A stretch of DNA of 50,843 nt from Lachnospiraceae bacterium (GTDB taxonomy: Bacteria > Bacillota > Clostridia > Lachnospirales > Lachnospiraceae). The DNA lies in the NCBI GenBank assembly GCA_029062895.1, contig JAIDPF010000025.1:11108-61950 (forward strand), written 5' to 3'. Made by a program: the position numbers and the translations under genes. Below the pieces are notes generated by a model. The model worked only from the letters and a program-made list of their open reading frames with translations. It searched no databases and was not told the DNA's origin. Of the stretch, positions 7,913 to 16,884 are shown piece by piece; position 1 is the first letter of the stretch, and every line of letters starts with the position of its first letter.

Positions 7913-8698
7913 TCAAAAAATCGCAAATTCCTCATCTAATGCAACCGGCGACGCCGTATCGGCTCTTGTTATGATAATATCATCAAACAGCTTGTCCTGC
8001 ATAATATAGATCTGCCCTACCTTAATCAATTCCAAAACTACCAAAAAGCTGACGATAATCTCCATCCTGCTATTCTGCTTTTCCAGCAATTCACGGAAAC
8101 TGCACCGATCATGCTCATTCAGATAGGAAAGGATATGATGCTGCTTTTCTTCCAACTGGACCTCATCCTTTTCCACGTTGCCAAACCTGCTCCTGATCGG
8201 ATCGATACGGTCCTCCTGACGCTTTACCATCTCCTTAAAGATCTCATTGAGCTTCTGCAGCGTCATATCGCCCACCAGTTCCTCATAATTCACCGGTTCT
8301 CTGTAATTCAAGATCTCCTCCGGTATGGAAGGCTTTTTATACAAAGAACGCTGTGCATCAAGCTGCCTGTCCTTCAACTCATAAGACATATATTTATACA
8401 TCTTATATTCGATCAATTTCTGTACCAGTTCCGCGCGCGGATCTTCTTCCTCCCCCTCTTCATTGACCTCCTTAGGGAGAAGCATCCTGCACTTAATATC
8501 CACCAGCGTTGCCGCCATAACAAGGAACTCACTCATAATATTCATATCACTGCGTTCCATCGCCTTAATATAATCCAGATACTGTTCCGTGATTTCTACG
8601 ATCGGAATATCATAGATATCCACCTTATTTTTTTCTATCAAATGAAGCAGAAGATCCAACGGTCCCTCAAATACTTCAAGTTTTACCGAAATTGCCAT
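7913..8698 (-). CDS. scpA: Segregation and condensation protein A
   Basis: This is the kleisin subunit that bridges the SMC heads. The N-terminus has the family signature FEGPLDLLLHLIEKNKVDIYDIPI, which binds the SMC neck. A central variable acidic region (EEGEEEDP, residues about 81-88) follows, then a C-terminal winged helix for the SMC cap. Its 261 residues are typical. A plausible promoter, TTGATA and TAAAAA with 16-bp spacing, lies in the 126-base gap upstream. It is followed by scpB and then the carboxypeptidase gene. Confidence 0.94.
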   Translation of the reverse strand: MAISVKLEVFEGPLDLLLHLIEKNKVDIYDIPIVEITEQYLDYIKAMERSDMNIMSEFLVMAATLVDIKCRMLLPKEVNEEGEEEDPRAELVQKLIEYKMYKYMSYELKDRQLDAQRSLYKKPSIPEEILNYREPVNYEELVGDMTLQKLNEIFKEMVKRQEDRIDPIRSRFGNVEKDEVQLEEKQHHILSYLNEHDRCSFRELLEKQNSRMEIIVSFLVVLELIKVGQIYIMQDKLFDDIIITRADTASPVALDEEFAIF

Positions 8699-8824
8699 GA
8701 TACTTGTCCTGTCTTTCTTTATTTCTTAATGTGATATTTCTGAAACATCGTACTTGTTTTTCTATCTTTTGCTACGCATTTTTACATTTTTTATCCGTTT
8801 TATCAACACTTAAAAATACGGTTC

Positions 8825-9688
8825 TCATCTCGGCATACGCATCAGGTCGATGACAACAAGTTCCCCCGGATTGAAGATCCGAAGCGGCAGCGTATGCATG
8901 CCAAGCCCTCTGCTGATGATCATGCAGTTCTTACGATATCTGATCAACCCGCCCGCGCACTGCGGAAACAGTTTATATTTTGGAGAAATCAGTCCCATAG
9001 ATTTTGAAAACGGCATCCTCATAAAACCGCCGTGATAATGACCTGCCAGCGAAAGATCAGCTCCCCAGTCAGCATAAGCTTTTCCATATTCCGGGTTGTG
9101 TCCCACAAGAATCTGATAGGAATATTTATCTTTGGCGCCAAGATGATGCTTCACATAAGAAGCATCCATTTGCATTTTACCACGCTTCCGGTAATAACAA
9201 AGTTCCTGCGTCAACCCTGAAATCTTAATATTGGTTCCCGGAAGATACTTGCCGGTATTGTCAAGCACATTGGCGCCACAGCTTTTCAGCGCATGAAGAA
9301 ATGCCGCATATTTGGTTCTGTATCGCCATGGCATTTCTTTAAGCTTTAATTCATGATTACCCATAACGTAATAAACAGGATATTTTTTTCTCAGGGCGAT
9401 AATCAGCTTCGCCACTGGATTCAGATCCGGCTCTTTACCAGCCGTAATCATATCTCCTGCCATAATAATACAGTCCGGATGCTCAAGATCGATTGCCCGG
9501 ATCAGATCCACATTTTCTTTTCCATATGACTTTTCATGTAGATCCGCCAACAGGATGATCCTGCAGTCCTTTGTAATTTTTCTTGTTTTAATACGGTAAG
9601 ATATCTTTTTAAAGTGCGTGGAATCCGACCACATGACTCCTGAAAAAAACGTACTGAAAAAAGAAAGCAGGAATGTCATATAATTCAT
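8825..9688 (-). CDS. Membrane-anchored metallophosphoesterase
   Basis: This is a calcineurin-like phosphoesterase of the YkuE/YaeI type. The dimetal motifs appear in order: LADLHE (D-x-H), MAGDM (GD), MGNHEL (GNHE), LVGHNPE and LAGHYHGG (GHxH). A hydrophobic N-terminal segment acts as anchor. YaeI/YkuE-type relatives have been linked to lipid A or wall-polymer substrates; the substrate here is unknown. The longest frame starts at 9703, but that ATG has no SD. The ATG at 9688 has GGAGA 8-9 nt upstream and is preferred, giving 287 residues. A palindrome overlapping its likely -10 lies just upstream. Confidence 0.85.
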   Translation of the reverse strand: MNYMTFLLSFFSTFFSGVMWSDSTHFKKISYRIKTRKITKDCRIILLADLHEKSYGKENVDLIRAIDLEHPDCIIMAGDMITAGKEPDLNPVAKLIIALRKKYPVYYVMGNHELKLKEMPWRYRTKYAAFLHALKSCGANVLDNTGKYLPGTNIKISGLTQELCYYRKRGKMQMDASYVKHHLGAKDKYSYQILVGHNPEYGKAYADWGADLSLAGHYHGGFMRMPFSKSMGLISPKYKLFPQCAGGLIRYRKNCMIISRGLGMHTLPLRIFNPGELVVIDLMRMPR

Positions 9689-9713
9689 TCTCTCCATCTC
9701 CATTCAACACACA

Positions 9714-9750
9714 ATATCTTGTGCTATTTTGAAATTATAGCACAAGATAT
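9714..9750. promoter_or_regulatory. Perfect 14-bp inverted repeat overlapping a -10 element
   Basis: Arms ATATCTTGTGCTAT (9714-9727) and its complement (9737-9750) are separated by 9 nt. On the minus strand the sequence TGCTATAAT, an extended -10, spans the left arm as read on that strand and the loop. It is placed to drive the metallophosphoesterase gene. It may be an operator site, or a hairpin ending the upstream dac transcript; no T-run follows on the minus strand. Confidence 0.5.
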
Positions 9751-9766
9751 CTTTTTAGAAAAGAGA

Positions 9767-10942
9767 TTATAAAAGAAATTGTATAAAAATTTTACTAAAA
9801 TAGTCGGAAAGTGCCGCAGCTTCTACGTTTTCGGCCGCCAAAATATCCACGCTGCCGATGACATTTTCACCGATCCGATAGACCGCCGTCCCAATCACCG
9901 TGCCTTCTTTGATCGGCGCCGTCAGTCCTTCTTGATATACGATTTCTTTTTCTATCCCATCCAGCGGCGTTCCGTCAATGGAAATACACCGAAATTCCGA
10001 AGCATAATTGGCGGAAACCGCGTCACATTCCCCTCTCGCCACCTGTATCGGCCGCAAGGGATCCGTGTTCTCATCCACATACAGATTGCAGCATGCAAAT
10101 CCATATTCCAGCATAGTCTGCGCTTCCTGAAACCTTGTGGCGCTGTCCGGAGCTGCTAAAATGACCGCTATCATGGAAATTCCGTTTTTTTCCGCAGTCG
10201 CAGAAAGACAATGTTTTGCCGTAGACGTATAGCCGGTCTTTAACCCTGTTGCATAAGGGTACTGTTTTAACAGTTTATTGGTGCTGCTCAGGGTGAAAAT
10301 GCTTTCCCCTCTGGCTGTTTGATGAACAATATCCTCCATCCATATTCCGCAATAATTAAAGATCTCCGGATGATGATTGATCAGCTCTCTGCTCATAACT
10401 GCCACATCATAAGCGCTGGTATAATGGTTTTCTGATGACGTCAGTCCGCAGCAGTCCTCAAAATGTGTATTTTCCATACCAAGAGATGCCGCTTTCTCAT
10501 TCATCATCTCTACAAATGCAGCTTCCGAACCGGCAATATGTTCTGCCATGACTACGCTGGCATCATTGCCGCTGGAGACTGCGATACATTTGATCAACGT
10601 GTCTACTGTCTGGATCTCCCCTGTTTCCAAAAAAACCTTGGAACCTCCCATAGACATCGCGTAACTGCTTGTCACAGCCTCTTCATCCAACGTGATCTTA
10701 CCGCTTTCTATCGCATCAAAGATCAACAGCAGCGTCATAATCTTTGTAATACTGGCAGGACTTCTGCGCTCGTCGGAATTTTTTTCAAAGATCACGCTCC
10801 CGGTGCTTGCCTCCATCAATACCGCAGATGGCGACGCCAGCTCCAATGGCGCTGCATTGACAATGACTGTCAGCATGGGATTCATAATGATGATCAATGT
10901 CAGACAAAATACTGCAACGATTCTTTTTATTCTGAGATTCAT
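9767..10942 (-). CDS. D-alanyl-D-alanine carboxypeptidase, secreted
   Basis: This is a second S11-family carboxypeptidase acting on peptidoglycan. A typical signal peptide (residues 1-31, ending VNAAP) precedes the catalytic domain. Motifs are SITK (SxxK), SGN (SxN) and KTG (in GLKTGYTSTAKHC). A C-terminal beta-rich domain follows from about residue 285. It ends in the hydrophobic, amphipathic segment YFSKIFIQFLL, as expected for membrane attachment of PBP5/DacA-type proteins. The 391-residue length matches that group. No strong SD is visible before the ATG (GTGAG at 6-7 nt). It sits downstream of the rpsU terminator, so it probably has its own promoter. Confidence 0.9.
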   Translation of the reverse strand: MNLRIKRIVAVFCLTLIIIMNPMLTVIVNAAPLELASPSAVLMEASTGSVIFEKNSDERRSPASITKIMTLLLIFDAIESGKITLDEEAVTSSYAMSMGGSKVFLETGEIQTVDTLIKCIAVSSGNDASVVMAEHIAGSEAAFVEMMNEKAASLGMENTHFEDCCGLTSSENHYTSAYDVAVMSRELINHHPEIFNYCGIWMEDIVHQTARGESIFTLSSTNKLLKQYPYATGLKTGYTSTAKHCLSATAEKNGISMIAVILAAPDSATRFQEAQTMLEYGFACCNLYVDENTDPLRPIQVARGECDAVSANYASEFRCISIDGTPLDGIEKEIVYQEGLTAPIKEGTVIGTAVYRIGENVIGSVDILAAENVEAAALSDYFSKIFIQFLL

Positions 10943-11030
10943 ATTTTTCTCACATGATATTAATCTTACAATAAGTATATGAATCCTCTGATATTCCTAT
11001 TCCTTGATCTGATAATTACAGATGTCATAA

Positions 11031-11057
11031 AAAACAGTCCGCTTACACGGACTGTTT
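11031..11057 (-). terminator. rpsU terminator
   Basis: On the minus strand AACAGTCCG-TGTAAG-CGGACTGTT followed by TTTT forms a clear intrinsic terminator, 14 bases past the rpsU stop codon. Confidence 0.88.
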
Positions 11058-11070
11058 GGCTTCGCAATAC

Positions 11071-11247
11071 TTAATTGTATTTACGTTTTCTAGCAGCTTC
11101 AGATTTTTTCTTACGCTTAACGCTAGGCTTCTCATAATGCTCACGTTTACGAATCTCCTGCTGGATACCAGCCTTAGCGCAGCTTCTCTTAAAACGACGT
11201 AATGCGCTATCAAGATCCTCATTCGGCTTTACTTCAATCTTAGACAT
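11071..11247 (-). CDS. rpsU: 30S ribosomal protein S21
   Basis: This small basic protein of the 30S subunit takes part in initiation complex formation. The 58-residue product begins [20 protein letters not shown] and ends in the Lys/Arg-rich tail [10 protein letters not shown], both typical of S21. The frame was read directly from the sequence because it is short. The SD is GGGGGAGG, 9 nt before ATG. It has its own promoter (TTGACG, extended TATAAT) and terminator, so it is probably monocistronic, though read-through from alaS is possible because no hairpin separates them. Confidence 0.96.
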   Translation of the reverse strand: MSKIEVKPNEDLDSALRRFKRSCAKAGIQQEIRKREHYEKPSVKRKKKSEAARKRKYN

Positions 11248-11318
11248 CTAACTCAACCTCCCCCTCAGTCATTACTTGTGCACACGACTGTATAGGGTAT
11301 TCAAAATGCACATAAATG

Positions 11319-11346
11319 ATTATACCATAACTTGGCGTTTCGTCAA
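11319..11346 (-). promoter_or_regulatory. rpsU promoter
   Basis: The -35 TTGACG (11341-11346) and -10 TATAAT (11319-11324) have a 16-bp spacer, and the -10 is extended (TGGTATAAT). The leader is about 65 nt. The -35 lies 9 bases from the alaS stop codon. Confidence 0.8.
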
Positions 11347-11354
11347 CAGTTTTT

Positions 11355-14009
11355 TTATTGTATCTGTCCACCAAGTACGATCTTAGCCTCCTCCAGCGCA
11401 TCCTTGATGCCTGCCGGATTCTTACCGCCCGCCTGCGCCATATTGGGTCTTCCGCCCCCGCCGCCGCCGACCTTTCCTGCGATCGCTTTGATCAGATTGC
11501 CGGCATGGGCTCCTTTTGCCATTGCGGCATCGGTTGCCATTGCCATCAGATTGACTCTTCCGTCCTGTTCCGAAGCAAGAACAATAACGCCGTCACCCAT
11601 CTTAGCCTTTAACTGGTCGCCAAGATCACGCAGACCATTCATATCCACACCGGCAATACTAACAGCCAGAAGCTTTACGCCCTTTACCTCTTCCATCTGG
11701 TTCATTACATCGCCTACCGCTTCGCTTGCCGCCTTGCTCTTTAAAGACACGATCTCGTTCTGGAGCGTCTTAAGCTCGGCTAACACATTCTCGATTTTAT
11801 CATTTACCGCAGCTGGTGTGGTTTTTAAAAGTGCGGCGGATTTCTTAACGCTTTCCTCCATTTCCTGATAATAAGCAAATACATTGTCTCCGGTAATCGC
11901 CTCGATACGTCTCACCCCTGCAGCAACACCGCTTTCCGAAAGGATCTTAAAGGCACGGATCACGCCGGTATTGCCAACATGCGTTCCGCCGCAAAGCTCC
12001 ACAGAGAAATCTCCCATGCTGACCACGCGCACCGTTTCACCGTACTTTTCACCAAAAAGCGCCATGGCACCGGTCTTCTTTGCATCCTCGATGCTCATTT
12101 CTTTCGTAACAACTGCAAGGTTCTCCGCGATCTTCTCATTGACGATTGCCTCTGCCTTCTCTAACTCTTCCTTTGTCATTGCCGCAAAATGTGAAAAGTC
12201 AAAGCGGAGTCTGTCCCCATTCACAAAGGAACCTGCCTGTTCCACATGGGTGCCAAGCACTGTTCGAAGCGCTTTCTGTAATAAATGGGTCGCGCTGTGA
12301 TTCTTACAGGTGTTCTGACGGTTTGTCTCATTGACCATCAGCGTTACCTTATCACCGATTCTAAACATTCCCTTCGTTACCCGTCCTACATGTCCGATCT
12401 TACCGCCTACTAGTTTGATGGTATCCAGAACCTCAAACTCGCCCTCAGGACAGGTAATGATACCGATATCAGCATTCTGCCCGCCCATCGTTGCATAAAA
12501 CGGGGTTTTCGCGACGATGATTGTCCCTTCTTCCCCATCCGTCAACGCTGTAACGATTTCCGTTTCATTCGTCATTGCCAGAAGTTCCGAATCACCGGTC
12601 AGCCTGTCATATCCGACAAACTCACTTGTAATATTCTTATCAATAGTCTCATATACGGTTGCATCAGCGCCCATATAATTTGTTACTTTTCTCGCTTTTC
12701 TGGCTTTTTCTTTCTGCTCCTTCATGGCAGCCTCAAAGCCATCCTGATCTACGCCAAATCCTTTCTCCTCCAAAATCTCCAGCGTCAGATCCATCGGAAA
12801 TCCATAAGTGTCATAGAGTTTAAACGCATCTGCACCGTCCAATATCTTCTTATTTTCCGATGCCATTTTTTCTTCCATCTCGCCAAGAATTGCAAGTCCC
12901 TGATCGATGGTCTTATAAAATTTATCTTCTTCCTGCGTCAGCACATTTAAGATAAAATCCTTTTTCTCCTCCAATTCCGGATAACCGTCCTTGCTTCCTG
13001 CAATAACGGTCAGCGCCAAATTGGCCAGAAACTTATCGCTGATACCAAGCAACTTCCCATGACGCGCCGCACGGCGGATAATACGTCTAAGTACATATCC
13101 CCTGCCCTCATTGGAAGGAAGGATACCATCGGAGATCATAAACGTAGCGGAACGCATATGATCCGTAATCAGCCGTATCGACACATCTTTCTTTGCATCC
13201 GACTCATAAACAACACCTGCCACTTCACAGATCCTGTCACGAATCGCCTTCATCGTATCAATGTCAAATACCGTATCCACATCCTGTACTACCACCGCAA
13301 GACGTTCCAACCCCATACCGGTATCGATATTCTTCTGCTTTAATTCGGAATAATTTCCTTTTCCGTCACCATCAAACTGGGTAAATACATTGTTCCAGAC
13401 CTCCATAAAACGGTCGCATTCACATCCCACCTTACAGTCCGGCTTACCGCAGCCGTACTTGATGCCACGGTCATAATATATCTCAGAACAGGGACCGCAG
13501 GGCCCTGCGCCATGCTCCCAGAAATTATCGCATTTACCATTCTCATCTCTATAAAACCGCGTAATCTTCTCCGCAGGCACGCCGATCTCATCCGTCCAGA
13601 TCTGAAAGGCTTCATCATCCTCACAATAAATAGAAGGGTATAAACGCTCTGGTTCAAGACCGACGGTCTTCGTTAAAAATTCCCAGCTCCATGCAAGAGA
13701 TTCCCGTTTAAAATAATCTCCAAAAGAGAAATTGCCGAGCATTTCAAAAAAAGTCAGATGCCTTGCCGTCTTACCGACATTTTCAATGTCGCCTGTCCGT
13801 ACACATTTCTGACATGTGGTCACCCTTTTCCTCGGCGGGATCTCCTGACCTGTAAAATAAGGTTTTAAAGGAGCCATACCGGAATTGATGATCAGCAGGG
13901 AATTATCATTATGCGGCACCAGCGAAAAGCTTTTCATCGCAAGATGCTCCTTGCTCTCAAAAAAATCCAAAAACATTTTTCTTAATTGATTCACACCGTA
14001 CTTTTCCAT
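11355..14009 (-). CDS. alaS: Alanyl-tRNA synthetase
   Basis: This enzyme charges tRNA-Ala, with editing of Ser/Gly-tRNA-Ala. The 884 residues show the full architecture: class II aminoacylation domain at the N-terminus (NQLRKMFLDFFESKEH, then WNNVFTQFDGDGKG), tRNA-recognition region, the editing domain with zinc motifs HSATHLL and CGGTHVGNTG, a coiled-coil, and the C-terminal glycine-rich C-Ala domain (GGGGGGRPNMAQAGG). The SD is TTGGAGAAAG. The leader is only about 110 nt and I see no T-box specifier stem or antiterminator, so control by T-box is unlikely here. Confidence 0.97.
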   Translation of the reverse strand: MEKYGVNQLRKMFLDFFESKEHLAMKSFSLVPHNDNSLLIINSGMAPLKPYFTGQEIPPRKRVTTCQKCVRTGDIENVGKTARHLTFFEMLGNFSFGDYFKRESLAWSWEFLTKTVGLEPERLYPSIYCEDDEAFQIWTDEIGVPAEKITRFYRDENGKCDNFWEHGAGPCGPCSEIYYDRGIKYGCGKPDCKVGCECDRFMEVWNNVFTQFDGDGKGNYSELKQKNIDTGMGLERLAVVVQDVDTVFDIDTMKAIRDRICEVAGVVYESDAKKDVSIRLITDHMRSATFMISDGILPSNEGRGYVLRRIIRRAARHGKLLGISDKFLANLALTVIAGSKDGYPELEEKKDFILNVLTQEEDKFYKTIDQGLAILGEMEEKMASENKKILDGADAFKLYDTYGFPMDLTLEILEEKGFGVDQDGFEAAMKEQKEKARKARKVTNYMGADATVYETIDKNITSEFVGYDRLTGDSELLAMTNETEIVTALTDGEEGTIIVAKTPFYATMGGQNADIGIITCPEGEFEVLDTIKLVGGKIGHVGRVTKGMFRIGDKVTLMVNETNRQNTCKNHSATHLLQKALRTVLGTHVEQAGSFVNGDRLRFDFSHFAAMTKEELEKAEAIVNEKIAENLAVVTKEMSIEDAKKTGAMALFGEKYGETVRVVSMGDFSVELCGGTHVGNTGVIRAFKILSESGVAAGVRRIEAITGDNVFAYYQEMEESVKKSAALLKTTPAAVNDKIENVLAELKTLQNEIVSLKSKAASEAVGDVMNQMEEVKGVKLLAVSIAGVDMNGLRDLGDQLKAKMGDGVIVLASEQDGRVNLMAMATDAAMAKGAHAGNLIKAIAGKVGGGGGGRPNMAQAGGKNPAGIKDALEEAKIVLGGQIQ

Positions 14010-14125
14010 AATCTTTCTCCAACCTTTCCTGTCGACGCTATTTACTCACTTGTAATCTGTATTTTAAGCTATCTAAATCATGGTTCTTCCCATGACAAAC
14101 AATATAATGCAAAACCAGCGTTAAC

Positions 14126-14155
14126 ATTATAATATCGCATACCATACCTTGTCAA
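14126..14155 (-). promoter_or_regulatory. alaS promoter
   Basis: Consensus -35 TTGACA (14150-14155) and -10 TATAAT (14126-14131) with an 18-bp spacer. Predicted start near 14119. Confidence 0.85.
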
Positions 14156-14187
14156 ATATTTCAGATGAAAAGTTTTCACAAAAAGAC

Positions 14188-14216
14188 TTGCCAAAAAGCA
14201 AAATTCTTTATATAAT
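14188..14216 (+). promoter_or_regulatory. tRNA-Thr promoter
   Basis: TTGCCA (14188-14193), 17-bp spacer, TATAAT (14211-14216). The predicted start near 14223 gives only about 3 nt of 5' leader before the tRNA. It is divergent from the alaS promoter. Confidence 0.8.
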
Positions 14217-14225
14217 AACAATGCT

Positions 14226-14298
14226 GCTGAAATAGCTCAGTTGGTAGAGCACTTCACTCGTAATGAAGGGGTCGAGGGTTCAAGTCCCTTTTTCAGCT
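14226..14298 (+). tRNA. tRNA-Thr (anticodon CGT)
   Basis: The cloverleaf is complete. The acceptor GCTGAAA (14226-14232) pairs with TTTCAGC (14291-14297), with discriminator T. The D arm is GCTC...GAGC. The anticodon stem is CTTCA/TGAAG with loop CTCGTAA, giving anticodon CGT at 14259-14261. The T arm is GAGGG-TTCAAGT-CCCTT with one G-T pair. CCA is not encoded, so it must be added after transcription. It is a single-gene unit with its own promoter and terminator. Confidence 0.97.
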
Positions 14299-14300
14299 TT

Positions 14301-14346
14301 AAAAATTGCCACATTCCTTATGTTATATGGACTGCGGCAATTTTTT
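14301..14346. terminator. Bidirectional terminator between tRNA-Thr and the glgB-like gene
   Basis: AAAATTGCC and GGCAATTTT arms (14302-14310 and 14336-14344) enclose a long loop and are flanked by T-runs in both directions. It ends the tRNA transcript (+) and the convergent glgB-like gene (-). Confidence 0.7.
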
Positions 14347-14369
14347 AATTTCTGCTTTTTTATGTGGTA

Positions 14370-16778
14370 TTATTTCTTTCTGGTCTTAGAACCCTGTGAC
14401 AACTCTTTTTCGATGGCGGCCTCAGCATCCGCGATCTTCTTTGCCAGCTCCTCCTTCAAGGAAGCGCGGATCTTTGCCTTCTCTTTTGCGAGCTTAGCTT
14501 TCTTTCGTTCATTTTCCAAACGCTTTTGCTCTTTTTCTTCCTTCTTTTTCTTCATTTCAGCCAGTTCTTTCTCCGTATAAGGACTACACTCAAAAATACT
14601 GATTGAAAGCGGAGCCAGCGTAACCCGGATAGACTGATCCCTTCCATCACATTCATCATCTTTGCTCGGTATCACCCTGCTGTTTACCATTCCTGTTCCG
14701 CCATAAGCCTTTGCATCTGAAGAAAAGATCTCCCGATAACGTCCCATTCCCGGCACGCCGATCTTATATTTCTCGTATGGTCTGTTTGCAAAGTTAAGAA
14801 CGATCAATAACTGGTCCTGCGTCTTTCTGCCGCTTCTGACAAACGAAACCACATTCTCATTAGCAGAAATATTGTTGATCCATGTAAATCCGGCTTCCTT
14901 TTCATCCAGTTCATAACATGCCTTATGTTCCAGATAAAAATGATTTAACGCCTTAATATATTCCCGGAAAGCTTCCGCCCCATCCCCCTGAAGCGCATCC
15001 TGCCCCATAAACATCTGCTTCTTACCGGGATGCATCATCAGATAGCCATACATCACCTTCAAGTTATTGATCCGGTCCGTCCGGTCTCCGGGCATCCTGT
15101 CTATGATATCGCCCTGTCCAAAATTCGTATTGTTATGGCTGATTGGCAGGATATAGCTTTCATTATACTGATAGATCATACTCATCGTCAGTTCATGATG
15201 ATGCGCGTAACGCTCGATGGGATCAAAAGCCATATATCCCAATACATCCTGATTCCAGCCATGATTGCAGCAAAGATCAAAACCAAGACAATCGTCCTGC
15301 ACCGCTCCCGTCATACCGCTCCAGCCGCTTTCGTCCTCGGCGATGGTCAGCACATCCGGATACTTCTTGTGCAGCAGACGGTTCCACTTCTTGATAAACT
15401 CGATTGCCTCAAGATTCTCATTACCGCCATAGATATTGGCAATCCATTGTCCGGGCTGACGGTAATAATCCAAATACAACATCGATGCGGTATCACAAAT
15501 CATAAAGCCATCCACATGATATTCCCTGATCCAATAAACCGCATTGTCCAACAGATACGCAGCGACTTCCGGTCTCTGATAATTAAACAGCAACGTACCG
15601 TTTCTTGGATCCACACCGCGTCTTGGATCTTCATGTTCATACAGACACGTTCCATCATATCTTCCAAATCCGTCCTCGCTGACCGCAAAGCAGTTCGGCG
15701 TCCATTGCAGGATCACTCCGATCTGTTCTTTATGCAATTCATTGATCAGATATTGATAATCCCACGGTGTTCCATACCTGCTGGTAGGAGCATAATAAAG
15801 AGACGTCTGATAGCCTTCTGTCTCATCCTGTGCATATTCCATGACCGGCATCAACGCCACATGCGTATAACCCATCTCTTTGACATAGGAAATCATTGCA
15901 TCGGCAATCATTTTCATATCAGGCACATTCTTATCCTGATCGCTATTCTGAGCCTCGATATCATTAAGAAACGCCCCCAGCTTACATTCATAAATATTCA
16001 TAGGAAGTTCATGGATATTCTTAGCCTTTCTTTCCTTAAGCCATGCTTCATCCTGCCATTTAAAGCCCTTCAGGGAGGTGATGATGGACGCACAGTCCGG
16101 ACGCAGCTCCTGAAGTACACTGTAGGGATCTGTTCTAAAGGAAGCGATGCCTCCGCGCATCAAAACAGCATATTTATACTTTTCTCCTTCTTTTACATCA
16201 GGCAGGAACAGTTCAAAGATACCGGTATTATACAGACGCACCATCTGGTGGATCTTTTCATTCCATTCATTAAAATCTCCCACAACGCTGACACGGACTG
16301 CATTCGGCGCCCACACTCGGAACATGCATCCACGAACGCCATCAACGGTCGTTACGTGCGCTCCCATAACTTCATAAGAGTTATTCAGGGAACCGAGATG
16401 AAATGTCTCCGCATCATCTTCAGAGAGATTGTTCACATAGTTGTAAGGATCAACAAACTGCTTCGCGCGTTTTCCCTTTTCTTTATACTGAACATAATAT
16501 TTATAATCCTTACGGTTTTTTCCGGGCAGCATCGCTGCAAAAAAACCGGTGTCGTCCATCCGTTCCATCTTGATCTCTTCTTTGACGGTCTTGCCCTTAG
16601 GTCCCTCCGAACCATTGATATATAAGCTGACTGCCTTGGCATCCGGAAAAAATGCCTGCACCAATGTCTGCTTACCCACCGTATGTGCTCCAAGATATTC
16701 CTGTGGGTGATCACATTCCGCGTAAACAACCTCTTCGATCGCCGCCCAGTCCATCATGTTATATAATTTTTTATTCAT
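14370..16778 (-). CDS. Degenerate 1,4-alpha-glucan branching enzyme homologue (probable pseudoenzyme)
   Basis: The 802-residue protein has the GlgB plan. There is an N-terminal CBM48-like module (residues about 10-110), a second immunoglobulin-like module with VWAPNAVRVSVVGDFNEW (about 150-250), a GH13 barrel (about 255-600), a C-terminal beta domain, then a Lys/Glu-rich coiled coil (about 733-802). The GH13 catalytic positions are mostly replaced: Gln358 for region I Asp, Cys363 for His, Met426 for Arg, Cys428 for the nucleophile Asp, and Asn549 for the transition-state Asp. Only Glu481 (in TIAEDES) remains. It should bind glucan but probably cannot branch it. No other glycogen genes lie near. 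SD AGGAGGGATG is strong, and the frame is intact across 802 codons, which argues for a selected non-catalytic role. Confidence 0.85.
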   Translation of the reverse strand: MNKKLYNMMDWAAIEEVVYAECDHPQEYLGAHTVGKQTLVQAFFPDAKAVSLYINGSEGPKGKTVKEEIKMERMDDTGFFAAMLPGKNRKDYKYYVQYKEKGKRAKQFVDPYNYVNNLSEDDAETFHLGSLNNSYEVMGAHVTTVDGVRGCMFRVWAPNAVRVSVVGDFNEWNEKIHQMVRLYNTGIFELFLPDVKEGEKYKYAVLMRGGIASFRTDPYSVLQELRPDCASIITSLKGFKWQDEAWLKERKAKNIHELPMNIYECKLGAFLNDIEAQNSDQDKNVPDMKMIADAMISYVKEMGYTHVALMPVMEYAQDETEGYQTSLYYAPTSRYGTPWDYQYLINELHKEQIGVILQWTPNCFAVSEDGFGRYDGTCLYEHEDPRRGVDPRNGTLLFNYQRPEVAAYLLDNAVYWIREYHVDGFMICDTASMLYLDYYRQPGQWIANIYGGNENLEAIEFIKKWNRLLHKKYPDVLTIAEDESGWSGMTGAVQDDCLGFDLCCNHGWNQDVLGYMAFDPIERYAHHHELTMSMIYQYNESYILPISHNNTNFGQGDIIDRMPGDRTDRINNLKVMYGYLMMHPGKKQMFMGQDALQGDGAEAFREYIKALNHFYLEHKACYELDEKEAGFTWINNISANENVVSFVRSGRKTQDQLLIVLNFANRPYEKYKIGVPGMGRYREIFSSDAKAYGGTGMVNSRVIPSKDDECDGRDQSIRVTLAPLSISIFECSPYTEKELAEMKKKKEEKEQKRLENERKKAKLAKEKAKIRASLKEELAKKIADAEAAIEKELSQGSKTRKK

Positions 16779-16884
16779 CCCGCATCCCTCCTGTATGCAT
16801 ATTTCAGTATGTGATATCTGATATTTTTTTCTTTTATATTAGCTCATCCCGCAAATTGATTTATCTTACATACAGCCTATCCGG

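Noticed and set aside
11355-14225. T-box leader for alaS
   Set aside because: The predicted leader is only about 110 nt, and no T-box sequence or specifier stem is readable.
15030-16625. Plus-strand 531-residue open frame opposite the glgB-like gene
   Set aside because: Long but antisense to a clearly homologous coding region, with a His/Ile-rich composition typical of reversed coding frames and no SD.
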